The position numbers were made by a program, and so were the translations under genes. The notes beneath the pieces were generated by a model. The model made no database searches, was not told the origin of the DNA, and saw only the letters and a list, made by a program, of their open reading frames with translations. Shown here piece by piece: positions 10,061 to 20,904 of a stretch of 64,000 bases of DNA. Origin of the DNA: Symbiodinium natans (lineage: Eukaryota; Sar; Dinophyceae; Suessiales; Symbiodiniaceae); NCBI GenBank assembly GCA_905221605.1, contig CAJNDS010000115.1, positions 160,315-224,314 on the forward strand, read 5' to 3'. Within the stretch, counting starts at the first letter, position 1, and each line of letters opens with the position of its first letter.

Positions 10061-13000
10061 ATGTCAACTTGTTGGCCTCTGGGGTTGGTTGCCAGGTACA
10101 AGTTGGATCATGCTCACAGACATTGTGGGCACCTCTGTCCCGGACTTAGCTTAGCATGGGGGGTTCTGGGTTCTGTGCTTCGTCAGAAGTGATCAGACCT
10201 TTCTTGGCCCCTTTCAACTTGCGCCCTGAAGCTTCAGGTGCTGACTTTTGCAGGTGTTGCTCGACAGCTGGGCTGGGTCGGACTGCACAATACACTGTAC
10301 AACACAACGTGTCATACCTCTTGACCCACAGGGCCCGTGTGTAGAAAGACGCCAGGTGTGGACTATCCTGTTCATAGTTTGCCTGGCCCCTGTGTCCATC
10401 TACTCAGCGCTGCTGATGTCCAGGAAGCTGTTGCCCATGGAGATTCGACTCAGTAAGTAAGTCGGCCATGGTCGAGCAGAATCGGCGCCTGCCTGTGGAG
10501 GACTGGGAGCACACTGGCCAAGCTGCCTGGAGGCTGCGCTGATTTTGAATTTTGAACAGCGCTAGTCACCGCTAGTCTGTTTGTCCCCCGAGAGCTCAAT
10601 TAGCTAGGCAAGCGACCGGAGAGCATGGGGGAGGCACAATGCTTGAGCCGCTGTTGGTACAGCACAATACCTCCGCAGCACGGGAGCTGGTGCGAGGCTG
10701 CCAGGTTGACATTAGGCGGAGACAAAGCTGCTGCCGCCACATACCTGGCTGTCTACGGCTTCGGATATCTGGGTCGCCGTGCCACGTCTGCCCAAGCAAA
10801 CTAAGCTGGCTTGCCAGAATGCTTTTGCGCAACTTCTCCTGAGTCGGTCCCATGGCAGGCCAGAGTTCCTACATTCTTGTCCTGGGGCAGTGCTTGCAGG
10901 CTTGTCAATGGTCGAATCGAGCGGACACTCCTTCGAAATGTGAATCTTGTGCTATAGGGGGTGTTCTTTCAAAGCGAGCTTTGCCTTCCGACGGCCACCG
11001 CGATAGCCTGCCTCCTGTGCCGGAAGCATAGACGGAGGTTGTGGGACGTGGAAGGGGGAATGATCGATCATGGCCGAAGCAGTGTGGTTACGTAGCAGGC
11101 CCCTCACCACTGAGTCCTGCTTACCGAGGCCTTCCCATCGCGGTGTCGGTGAGGCACCTCTCTGATTCGGTCCCGGCCTCTCTGGCAAGCCCACCGCAGT
11201 CGCAGAACGGAGTCTGACTCAGGTTGTCCTTTGCTTCATTAATCTGTTCCTCATCGTGGCAGTTCTTGCCATTGCTTGGGCCCAAGAACGACTTCAAAAG
11301 TTATTGAATGAAGCAGTCAAAGTGGGCCCCAGACATGACATCCACTTGAAAGAGCCAGGTCATGGCAAAGATGTACTTCGAGGGGTCAGCCCGAGCATTG
11401 AGACCTTTCAAAGCTTGTAGGATGGCAGCTTGCTTTCGAGGCGACCGTCGAATGTCCACACCTTTGCCTTCGCAGAAGATCTCACTTTCTGGAGTGTGCG
11501 CTTGGGCACATCTGCCACCGCGGGCCGCTAGCACGTGCATCCTGTCGTGCGGTTCTGTGCAGGCATTTGGTGCAGCCTCCAACATTGTCTACTCCTATAC
11601 AGGTCCTAGCCTTTGGGATCTTGCGGGTTGAAGCTCCTGCATACTTCTATCTATGCCGGAATATCTACCAAGCCCAGTTTCAAGCTTGGATATTCCTTTG
11701 AGCAAGTATGCCTGGCTCGTGGCAGGCCACTGGCTTTACTTCGAGCTGATGGCGGACATGCAGACGTCAGTTGCCTAGGTTTCCGACGTTCCAATGATGC
11801 GGTGTATCATGGCATTCCTTTCTGCTCAAAGGCCAGAGCACTTTCCTCTGGTTTTCCTCATCAATGCACCTCTCCAGGCAGGCGGTTCTGAAAGTTTGAG
11901 AGAGATGTCAGCAAGCAGCATGACCGCCTTCGTAGGTGTTTCTTTATTTGCTGGTGGCATGCTGGGGCCAGAAGCTCAAGAGATGCCTGGGCAGACAGCT
12001 GTGGGATGTCTAATTGTGCCAAGTCAGCGACCTGTCTAAGCCTACTGCGCCTGTGTGGTTTGTGCGTTTTGTGGACAAGAACAACGTAGTCACATAAAAC
12101 TATCGCAGGGCGACTTTGTGTGAAGAAATGGTGCTGAAAGTTCGCTTCGGGTCATCGATTTGGGTAAGGTTTTGGGCGAACTCGGAGTAGGCAGTTGGAT
12201 TTCTTTGTTGCAGCCTTAAGCTGCAGCCATAGCAGAGGAGAAGCTAGAGCTGAATGAGATGAGGATCCTTGTTTAGGGATGCAATCCCAGAAGCTCAAGA
12301 AGAGAAAGAAGTGCTAGAGAAAAGCTCGGAGAGGTCTGACTTCCAGCGGGTGGCCCCGACACGACTCGTCTCAAAGCAGTCTAGGAGTCTTAGGAGGCGA
12401 GGCAGCCCCAGCGCTTCCCGTCTCAGGAACGACCACCGCGAAGCCCTTGTAGCAAACCTCCGCCTTCTATTCTGTCACTGCATTGTCACTGCCAGCACGG
12501 ACGAGTCGCAAGAGCCAGGGTAGACCAAAGGAGAACCCTCTCAGACCATTGCACCGAGCCCTCCGCTGCTAATCCGGCGAGGCACCATCTGCAAGCCGTC
12601 ACCATCAGGCTGTGCCAACACCCTGGACCCAGTCGTAGCTGTGAGCTGTTCGGCGGGCAGCTTGCATCTTGCACGGGCACTGCCCGTGCTAAAACACGCG
12701 TCGGCCGTGTGGTAGTCTGTGGTGTCCTGAAACGGTTTGATGTGTCCGAGTATGATTGAGTGCGTCGAGAACTCCATATATCGCCTAGACGACGCGCAAG
12801 CAAGAGGGTTAGCGACATTGAAAAGTCGAGGGGCTGCCCGGGCCACCTGCTTCACGTGCTGCCTGAGATGCCCCTAGTCACCAGTCGTCCTGAGCATGTT
12901 TCTCTTCCGACGTCGCACAGGAAGATGGCTTCGGAAGCTTGCGCTTCAAAAATCAGAGCGTTTCCAAACCAGTCATGTTTTCACGAGACTACATGACATC

Positions 13001-14808
13001 ATGACTGGCCTGTGACTGTAAGGCTATCACTTCGCTGGTGACAAGGTTGGATAGGACAGCTGCTTGGCAATCAGTGGTGCCTGTGTTCCGTAGGCCGAAG
13101 GGTATTTTCTGGACAATTTGCCTGATGGAGAACCCTACCGCTGGGCACTGCTTCCATGTGTCTTTTAGCTGGCCCGGACGATGGCAATGGCAGTTCACCA
13201 AGCCAGGCATCCATTCTGCTTTTTCTGCATGTGGCGATTGCCTTTCTTGTGAAGAATGTGGTGATTTCGCGTGCTAGCCTTAGAGACCTTGGACGAACCT
13301 CTCGCTTCACTGAGTCGTGCTTAGTCGTGCTTTGTTGAGAACCTGTCGGGGAAAGGTGCGCTTCATATGCGTCTTTCTCCCAGCAGGGTAGACGTGGGCT
13401 TTCGAGAGCCGTGACCTCAAACGCACAGTTGGTACATTCCAGCTTTTCGAGACCAGGGATGAGTAAGACCCCGGGGGTTGCAAAGTTCTGCGAGAAGAGG
13501 CCCGGAGGCATCCGAGCGCAGGCAGAATTTGCGGCTTGCGTGGTGCGCCATACACCGCTCATGCATGTTGGTAGCTTGAGTCATGCTGCACGTTCGACCA
13601 AACTCCTCGCTGTCTGTCTGAATCCCGGACTGCGCCAGGTATTTGTATTCATCACTGGCACTTTGATTGCAAACTCAATACCGATCCTGAGCTGCAGTTG
13701 AGCCACAGCACATCGGAGCATCATGTTGGAGCATGGCGCGTTTTCTGGTGGTCGCGAAGCTCGATGCTTGTAATGGGCGAGGTTTTTTTCAGACCTCTTG
13801 GCGTTGATAGGCCGAGAGCAAGTTGCCCGTTGGGCCATATACGTGATGTCGTCATGAGAGTTCGTGACTGTTGGGCATGTGGACATACGTGCAGGGAGTT
13901 TACTGAGCGGACCGATTTCCTTTCTGCTGCCCATTGCCGGGGTCCTGTCGGTATATGAGAGGTCAGGCACATGTGGATACATGTGGTATGTCCGGGTGTG
14001 ATGTCGGGTTGAGCAGCACTCAAGGCTTTCTGGATTGGCGTGCTCAAGGTGCAGGGGATGCTCGGACAGCATCATAGGCATTGCTCATATGCGTTTGTGA
14101 GGCCACTGCTGCTCCCATCAGGTCAGTTGGATCAGGCGACTGCTTCTTGATTTCTGGCTGGAAACCCACATTCGATAATGCATTCTGCGTCCAGGCAGTC
14201 ATGCTTTGCATATGTGTGACCACTTTGGCCTCAAGCAACAGACTCCGCTCACGTGTTCGAGCTTCTCAGAACACCACAGAACTTGAGCTGATTCGGTACA
14301 AAATTGGATGGGACCACTACCATGACGTGACCTCCATTGACAATTGAATGTCTCGTCGGGAGGGGCCATGGCCGGCGGAGCCACGGCGCCTGCCTGGGGC
14401 GAGCTGAAGAGCAAAGGTGATCAGGCCTGGAGCAGTGCCTCGGGAAGGGAGAAAAATTTGACCGCTAACGTGCCTCGGCAAGGGGATCAAGGTTAATGCA
14501 GGGTTCATGGGCGGTTAGGCAGGTTCAGGAAGGTTGGGGAACAACGGTGGGGGGGCAGGGGTGCTGGCTGGGCTCGGGGGCGTACACAGCCGCCGGGTCC
14601 CGGCAAGTCGTCCGCGGCTGGACACTGGTCGGCTAGGGGTTGTTTCCCATTCCCAGCGTTCCTAGACCTGGATCTAAACGCCTCAGGCCTCCGGTTTCGG
14701 CGCATTTCAGGAAGCAAAGATTTGCGGGAACGCAACGCTTTGCGCAAACTCTCAGTGCTAGGCCAGGCCCTTGAGTGCACGTTTGCTTGGAGATGTGCCT
14801 TCTGCCAG
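10061..14808. other. Gene-poor stretch, nothing recognised
   Basis: About 4.7 kb with only short overlapping frames. A plus-strand frame at 10248-10460 contains one hydrophobic stretch (about 20 residues, 'TILFIVCLAPVSIYSALL') that could be a membrane-spanning exon. Minus-strand frames at 11301-11585, 12989-13210 and 13071-13562 look somewhat protein-like but match nothing I know. No RNA gene or repeat array was seen. Confidence 0.4.
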
Positions 14809-15447
14809 GCTTTCCGGGATCAGGATTTCGAGGCAGCGGCGGCTCTCTATTCGCGAGCCCTGGAGCTGGCGGATGCCGAGACATCGAAGACTCTGCTGTC
14901 CAATCGAAGCGCTGCCTACGCGGCGTCTGGCAACTTCCGAGCCGCTTTAGATGATGCGACCAGGTGTGAGGAATTGGCTCCAGCTTGGCCCAAGTCACTC
15001 TTCCGGCGTGGAGTGGCGCTGCGTGGGCTGAAGCGATTTGACATGGCAATCAGTGCTTTCGCCCAGGGCCAGGAGCAGGAAACTTGGCTTCCCAATGCGA
15101 TGGCTGTCTTTCTTTAGCCGAAGTCACGACTGTGTTTTTCAGGCACACTTCTTCCCTAGCAGCAGCCAGCCCGAGTCCCGAACCCATCCCGAACCCCCTC
15201 GAGCCGGCAGAAGCTTGTTCTACACTCGTAGCTGAAGAGTCCTTCAAAATTCAACTCATCAACATGAGAGGCGGGGTCAGCCACCGACTCTACTAGGCAC
15301 AATCGGGGGCTGCCAAACTTGACAACACGAGCAAGTATGCTTCCCCTTGCTCAGGATCCCGGCAACCCGAACTGGCACAAGGAGATCGAAGAGACTGAGA
15401 GAGCCAGGGAAGCTAGTCGAGGGAAGCGTTCCATCGCTTGCACTTGA
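14809..15447 (+). CDS. TPR protein (STI1/HOP-like co-chaperone repeat), two exons seen
   Basis: Exon A runs from about 14809 (after the acceptor at 14807-14808) to about 15072 and encodes tandem tetratricopeptide helices: 'FEAAAALYSRALELA', 'LLSNRSAAYAASGNFRAAL', 'LAPAWPKSLFRRGVAL', 'FDMAISAFAQGQ'. The N, R and G/A positions fit the TPR clamp type that binds the C-terminal EEVD of Hsp70/Hsp90. Exon B, about 15355-15447, continues with 'DPGNPNWHKEIEETERA', the usual linker after the third repeat in HOP-like proteins, and stops at 15445-15447. The intron between them appears to begin GAG and ends CAG. The helix A of the first repeat ('GNK...') should lie in an upstream exon I cannot locate, so the true start is unknown. 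The protein may continue if the stop is spliced out. Confidence 0.65.
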
Positions 15448-17932
15448 CAGCCAACCAGATTGCATTTGACGGCCCATCAGAGCGCCAGAAGGTTTCTGAA
15501 ATTGCGCCAATGCTTTTGTTGTGTGCCAGAAGCCATGGAGCTCACGATCGGTCACCGTCGTTCACGCTAAGTGACGATAGTGCGAAATTTGCTGTCGATG
15601 CAAGCATGCGGCACATAGAGTTGCGCCACAGAAGTGTGAGAAAGGCGACAGCAAGCGTTTGTCTACGCCCGTTCTGAAGACTTCCTGGGCAGGGGAGTGC
15701 CAGATGGGCGAGCTAGATCGAGATGGAAGGCCGTAGGATGAGCCACCACTCATTCAATATGGCAGCGCAGCCGTGCTAAGGCAGAGCCGGACGGCCGCGA
15801 CGTTAGTCTTGTGATTGCTTGTCGTCAGAAAGGTTTTGGCCCTGCCAGTGCCTTGCCTTCGTGTGGCCCAAGGTTTCAAGAGCTGACGATCCTTCTTCAT
15901 CGCATGGCCAAGAATCGCGGCTGTGGCCCAAGAATGAATTCTGACAGTCTTCTGGACACTTGCCATATTCGGCCATGTTGAGTTTGATGGTGTCTCTCGT
16001 GTGTGAGAGTGGTGCGAGCAAAGCCGAACCCGAGGTCGTTAAACTCGTGGGAGACACCACGATTGAGCTGGACCAGTCGCGTGCATAGCCCAGAGCTTTT
16101 GCTTCACAAAGGTCTGAATGTTTGCAGGATTGACATCCTTGCGTGCACTGTCATAGCGGCATTCATTCTCATCACGATGGTTGTGGCCTCGGCACCCTCG
16201 TCTCAGGGAGGGTACACGACAAGCATGCCTGGTTCTTGCAGGGCTTGGGCACGAGTCACACCGTCGACGACATTGCCAAGAACATTCGTAGCTTGGACAT
16301 GATGAACGATCGCCTGCAAACAGTTCTGCATGACCAGATCCCCAAGACCCCAAAGACCAGGCAACTACCGCCGCCCCTTCGACTGTCAAGCCCGGCATGT
16401 GGAAAGCTGAGAGGGGCTTCCAGGAGAAGTGGCGAGCCTCGGGTTGCGCACCGGCCTAAGTGACTGATGACGAGGCTCGTGATGGCGGTGGGCCTGAGAG
16501 TTTGCTGAACGGCCTTCTTCTGCTGGACTAAATCCTCATCGCTACATCTCGGTAGCTCGGCTGGGATGAAGAGGAGAGAGACAAAAGCCCACCGCTCTTC
16601 CCTTGCTTGCAGTCTACCGGGGTTGAGGTGGCATGTTGCCAGGCTCACCGTGCATAGCGTGGTGTCGTCGTGGGCAGCTCTGGAGTAAGTCTAGCCCTGC
16701 GATGCTCTGCGCCACTCCGCGCCATTCAAGGTAAGATCAGTTGCTTCCCGAGATTGCTATTCACGCAAGCTCTCAACTGTGTATACCTTCGGACTGGGGT
16801 ATCATCTCGTGGACACTGCTGTAGCCCGCTTGATGTCGTAGACAGGGCAAGCTGACAAGGAGATTTGAAGACAACATCCAAAACAGCAAGCAGGCAATAT
16901 TACATGTAGGACTCACTCACACTACTAGGGCCAGCAGAGATGAGCGCCCCGGACTCAGCTGCGGTGATGTGACACGGATGCACTGTTCCCAGCTTCATGT
17001 GACTTGCAAGGCCTGACGCGCATGGCCGAAGGATATGGGTTGTCAGCCCAGCCCATAGCATCATGTGCCACAAGCTGGGAGCGCCACGAAGCTGTCACGA
17101 CCTTGCGAAGGGTTCCCATTGATCTCCACAGCTGAGCTCAAGAGTGCGGGCTTGCCCTGTGATTGACCCTTTTGTGCAAAGAGAGACCAATCAAAAGGTT
17201 TGGCTTGCCTTCCTCCCCCCCGCAAAAGGGTCCGTTCCGGGACAAAACCCTCTGCGACAAGGCCTTCTTACTCATCTGGTATCTCGGGCGAATGAGGTGT
17301 TTTTGAGCACATGAGCGAGAGTTCGATAATCTGGGTTTTCTCAGCCATTCCGCGACAATGCCTGCAAAAAGGCGCGACAACCCTGCGACAAGCCCCGCGA
17401 CAGCTCAGCCCAACAGTTAGTCGTCCAAACCGCCGACAATGCCCAAGCAAAGATAAGCAAAGCAGATCAAGCGTTGAAACGGCCCTGAATCACACGTGCT
17501 TCAACTCTAGACCCCTCCGGCCTAAACCTTTAACATTTTTCTGGGGTCTTTCAGGCAAAGAAAGTTTTGGCAAAGAAGCAGGCATATAGGTTTGCAAGCT
17601 ATAGTAAAACTAGGGACTAGGGATTAGAAGAATATGGGTTGAAGAAGGCCGCGCAAGAAAGGGTATGAAACCGGCCCTCCGCGACAAAGGCTTGTAACAG
17701 AGGGACGGCGGCTCCGCGAGCGGAGGGCAGTTTGGAGTTGGCAAGAGCAGCGGTCCGAATATGGCAGGTTCCAGAAGCGTGGGTCCCCCTTTTTGGTGCT
17801 ATGTGCCTTGCGAAGACAGGGTGTTGATGTGAGGCATCTCCGGACTTGGGAAGCGTTCCCAGTGTGACGCTGCCACGGCCCAGCCGAGCACATGAGGCAG
17901 ACCTTTGCAGGGAGTCCTGCAGGTAAAGGGTG
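15448..17932. other. Intergenic or intronic, nothing recognised
   Basis: About 2.5 kb without a recognisable domain. A frame around 16222-16330 ('VDDIAKNIRSLDMMNDRLQ') looks helical and could be an exon, possibly of the TPR gene. Nothing else stands out. Confidence 0.4.
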
Positions 17933-18171
17933 CTTCCCCCCCCGCCTCCTCCCCTCCTCCCCTCCTCCCCTCCTCCCCTCCTCCCCTCCTCCCCTCCTCC
18001 CCTCCTCCCCTCCTCCCCCTCCTTCCCTCCTCCCCGCCCCCTCCTCCTCCTCCTCCTCCTCCTCCTCCTCCCCTCCTCCCCTCCTCCCCCCTCCCCCCTC
18101 CTCCCCTCCTCCCCTCCTCCCCTCCTCCCTCCTCCCCTCCTCCCCTCCTCCCCTCCTCCCCTCCTCCCCTG
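17933..18171 (+). repeat. Polypyrimidine tandem repeat, 8-bp CCCCTCCT unit
   Basis: About 240 bases with only C and T on the plus strand apart from two short G interruptions (17943, 18037). The unit is CCCCTCCT, with a (CTC)n-like patch at about 18040-18070. Since 8 is not a multiple of 3, all three frames are open and read as the same 8-residue proline/leucine/serine repeat; these frames should not be called genes. Such mirror-symmetric purine/pyrimidine tracts can form triplex DNA. Confidence 0.95.
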
Positions 18172-18638
18172 TCCGCCTGGCAGGTGGATGGCGGCCAGCG
18201 GCTTCTAAACCTGGTGCCGACGCCTACATGGGAGTCGCTGCCACAGCCTGCTTCAAGGCTCCAGCTTGCAGCAGACAAGTCTTTCCCTCATATCCCTGGC
18301 CAAGGTGCGGTGTTAAGACCGTGGCGGACTTGGCTTTGCCGCCCAAGAACAGTTGGTCTTGCAATGGTCTGCAAGATTGCTCAGGCCAAGATTTGGGAGC
18401 CTGGGTGCGCAGCTGTAAATTCCCCTTGTGCGGCCTTCGCTACACTTTCAAAACAGGCATGCCTGACAATGAGGTACACGCTGTCACCAGCCACTGAGAA
18501 CTGGGCCAGACATGTGCGCGAGGTACATTCCACAGCCATTCCACGTGACGGCAACACATGTGACATATTCTGGCATATCTCTCCGAGATGCTCTGAATTG
18601 TCGGATCCTGACATCTTTTGAAGGCTGATCGCGCGCAG

Positions 18639-19040
18639 TCTGCGCTGGCCATTGGATTCGTTGGTGCCACCTCAGCGGGCAAAAGCTGGCTGGTCGGGGC
18701 CTGCGCTGCCTTTGACATGCTAGCGGCTGGTATCGTGCTGTGGACTCATGGACCGTGCAGTTCCGCAATCCCGTCCAAAAGTCACTTTGGGTCAGGTCAG
18801 CAAGTTGCAGAGCGAAGGCGCAGCTCAGCCAGCCCGGTTCGAGCAGAGCTTCGCTGGAGGCCACAAAGTTTGGTGTATGTATGTAGGAGGGTGGCGGACT
18901 GGCTTCAGCAACGCAAGACCGTTTCCAATTCTTTTCTACAATTGTCGACTCATGACCAGAACCGCTTGCAACAACAGGTGTGGACCTCCAATCAATGACA
19001 TCTGACATCAACTTGTACCTAGATCCTGCCGCAAGCTCAG
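18639..19040 (+). CDS. P-loop GTPase-like exons (fragment)
   Basis: From about 18639, after an AG at 18637-18638, the frame reads 'IGFVGATSAGKSWLVGA', a Walker A P-loop (GxxxxGKS) at the end of a hydrophobic beta strand. About 350 bases on, at 18985-19030, another frame reads 'TSDINLYLDP', resembling the switch I region (T-T/S-D-x-x-L-Y-x-D-P) of dynamin-like/GBP-like large GTPases. The two pieces are in the right order and spacing for two exons of one GTPase domain. The expected next element, a DCEG-type Walker B motif, is not found; telomere-like repeats begin at about 19425. The gene may be truncated there, or continue with unseen exons. Borders are uncertain, and the identification rests on two short motifs. 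Confidence 0.4.
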
Positions 19041-19424
19041 ATGGCTTAAGCGGTCATAGCGTTGCTGGTGGTGTTTTGTGGAATAGGTTTGACAACATGT
19101 TGGACTGCAGGTTGATCAAATCTACTACGTGGATTTCGAAGGGTGCTTCCCTGGGTGTCCACGATTGCGGTGTTAAAGCTCGCGATTTCAATGGGCTGCC
19201 CAGGACATATGGCACGCTCCCACTGCAGTATTATGCGGCCGACATGGCCAAGGCAAGAGTGCACTTTCCCACAATCGCTGCAATCACGGCTATTTTGCTC
19301 CTGATGTACAAGCGGGGGAGAAGCCGGCCATAGTTTGTAGCTAGGATTTCGTTCCCCCGCCTCACTGTGTGCGGTTATTGTTGGTTTTTTTTATTTGTTT
19401 GGGGCGCCGGGGTGCTTTGGGCAC

Positions 19425-20590
19425 CTAAACCAAAAGAGGAAAAAAAGACCCTAAACAGAAAAAAACCCCAAAACTAAACCCTAAGAAATCCTAAACCCAA
19501 TCCTAAACCCTAAAAAGCCCGAACCCCTAAACAGTAAACCCTAAACCCTAAAAAACACTAAAAAAACACTAAAAAGGCTCAAGCCCTCAACCAAAAAAAC
19601 CCTGAGCAGGAATGGCCAGCACAGTATTCAAGATTGTGGAGTCTTATGTGTTTTGTAGAGTATAGTGGGATTCCGGCTGTGGCCCGGAGCTTATTGAGGT
19701 GGGCTAGCAGAGAGCGCGTGCCAAACCGAACCGAAAACGCCCCAATACCTGAACCCTAAAACGTCCCAAGCCCTAAAAACCCTAAGGCCTAAACCCTGGA
19801 AATCCCTGCGGCAATGGCCTAAGAATCCCTGACACCCTAAACCCGAAAAGCCCCAAAACCCTAAAAACCCCTAAGCCCTAAACCCAACAAAATCCCTAAA
19901 CCCTAAAATCAAAACCCAAAACCCAAAAAAACTCATTCAGTTGGCCCCGTGGAGCATGGCTAGACGGTGGCAACAAACCCTAAACCCTAAACCCTGAGAA
20001 CCCCTAAACCCTAAACCCTAAACCCTAAACCCTAAGACCTTGTACCCCGCATTGCCGTGGCTAGACGGGTGGCAAAAAAACCCTAAAACCCTAAACCTAA
20101 ACCCTAAACCCCTAACTCCAAAACCTAAGCCCTGAAAAACCCTAAAGCCTAAAATCCCCTGAGCCCTAAACCCTAAAAAGCCCTAAACTCTAAACCCAAA
20201 AAACCCTAAACTCATAAATCCTACAAAAGCCCTAAGCCCTAAACCCTAAAAAGCCCTAAGCCCTCAACCCTAAAAGCCCCTGAGCTAATGTTCCCGAACC
20301 ACCCCAGAGCCCTAAAACCCAAAAACCCAAAACCCTAAAGCCTCTACAGTCTAAACCCAAAAAAACCCTAAACCCCAAAAACCCCTAAGCCCTCGACCCT
20401 GAAAACCCCTAAACCCTAAACCCTGCAACCCCTAAGCCCTAAACCCGAACAAACCCTAAAACCCTAACAGGCCTAAATCCTAAACCCTCAAAACCCCTAA
20501 GCTCTAAACCCTACAAACCCCTAAACCTAAACCCACAAACCACAAAACCCTCAAGACGCCTTAAATCATGCAACTAAAGCCCCAAACCTG
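19425..20590. repeat. Degenerate telomere-like (CCCTAAA)n array
   Basis: About 1.2 kb dominated by CCCTAAA and variants (CCCTAAAA, CCCTAAG, CCCAAAA, CCTGAAA). Perfect runs occur at about 19977-19996 and 20007-20034. This is the complement of the Arabidopsis-type telomere repeat TTTAGGG, also reported for dinoflagellates. The array is interrupted by unique sequence at about 19610-19740 and by two copies of a 'TGGCTAGACGG(G)TGGCAA' motif at about 19959 and 20059. It is internal, with genes on both sides, so it is an interstitial or subtelomeric array rather than a chromosome end, unless this contig is misjoined. Confidence 0.92.
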
Positions 20591-20717
20591 AGACCCCCCG
20601 CCTCATCCCACAAAACAATCATGCAAGCCCAGAACCCTAAACCCCAAACCGTAGACCCACCACCTCATCCCAAACAAGAATCAGGCAAGCCCAGAACCCG
20701 AAATTTGCAACCATGTC
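20591..20717 (+). repeat. Imperfect duplication at the edge of the telomere-like array
   Basis: Two adjacent copies share 'CCTCATCCCA', then an adenine-rich stretch, then 'GCAAGCCCAGAACCC' (about 20601-20636 and 20665-20699). This looks like a subtelomeric tandem duplication. Copia element 1 begins immediately after it. Confidence 0.7.
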
Positions 20718-20722
20718 TAAAT

Positions 20723-20873
20723 TGTGAAGAAGCACCTTTCGAACACGTGACTTTAACTGTCGCGGATCTTTGGCTCACCAGTCGTACGCTGAGCTGTTAG
20801 CTTTCGCTGTGAAAATGGGCGCCCTCTTTTGATGCATTGATTGCAGCAGTTCGTGAAGCAAGAGCTTCTGTCA
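20723..20873 (+). repeat. 5' LTR of copia element 1
   Basis: 151 bp, starting TGTGAAGAAGCACC and ending CTTCTGTCA. It differs from the 3' copy only at base 20755-20756 (TTAACTG against TTATCTG). It should contain the promoter and the start of the repeat region, but I see no clear TATA box. The length is short for plant copia LTRs but normal for compact copia LTRs. Confidence 0.95.
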
Positions 20874-20875
20874 GT

Positions 20876-20890
20876 TGGCAGCGGGGCCTG
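20876..20890 (+). other. Primer-binding site of copia element 1
   Basis: Two bases after the LTR the sequence reads TGGCAGCGGGGCCTG. Its complement ends in CCGCTGCCA, that is, a tRNA 3' end with the universal CCA tail. Element 2 has the same site with one difference. I cannot name the tRNA; the deduced acceptor end would pair A1 with U72, which is typical of initiator tRNA. Confidence 0.7.
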
Positions 20891-20904
20891 TGCTGCCTCG
20901 ATCC

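Noticed and set aside
12989-13562. Minus-strand frames that look protein-like
   Set aside because: No family recognised and the frames change repeatedly; not enough to call a gene or retroelement fragment.
14218-14236. Possible second spliced-leader relic (CCACTTTGGCCTCAAG)
   Set aside because: Too many mismatches to the leader to separate it from chance.
17892-18621. Long P/L/S-rich plus frames and G/R/E-rich minus frames
   Set aside because: They are products of the 8-bp polypyrimidine repeat, which leaves all frames open; no non-repeat domain is attached.
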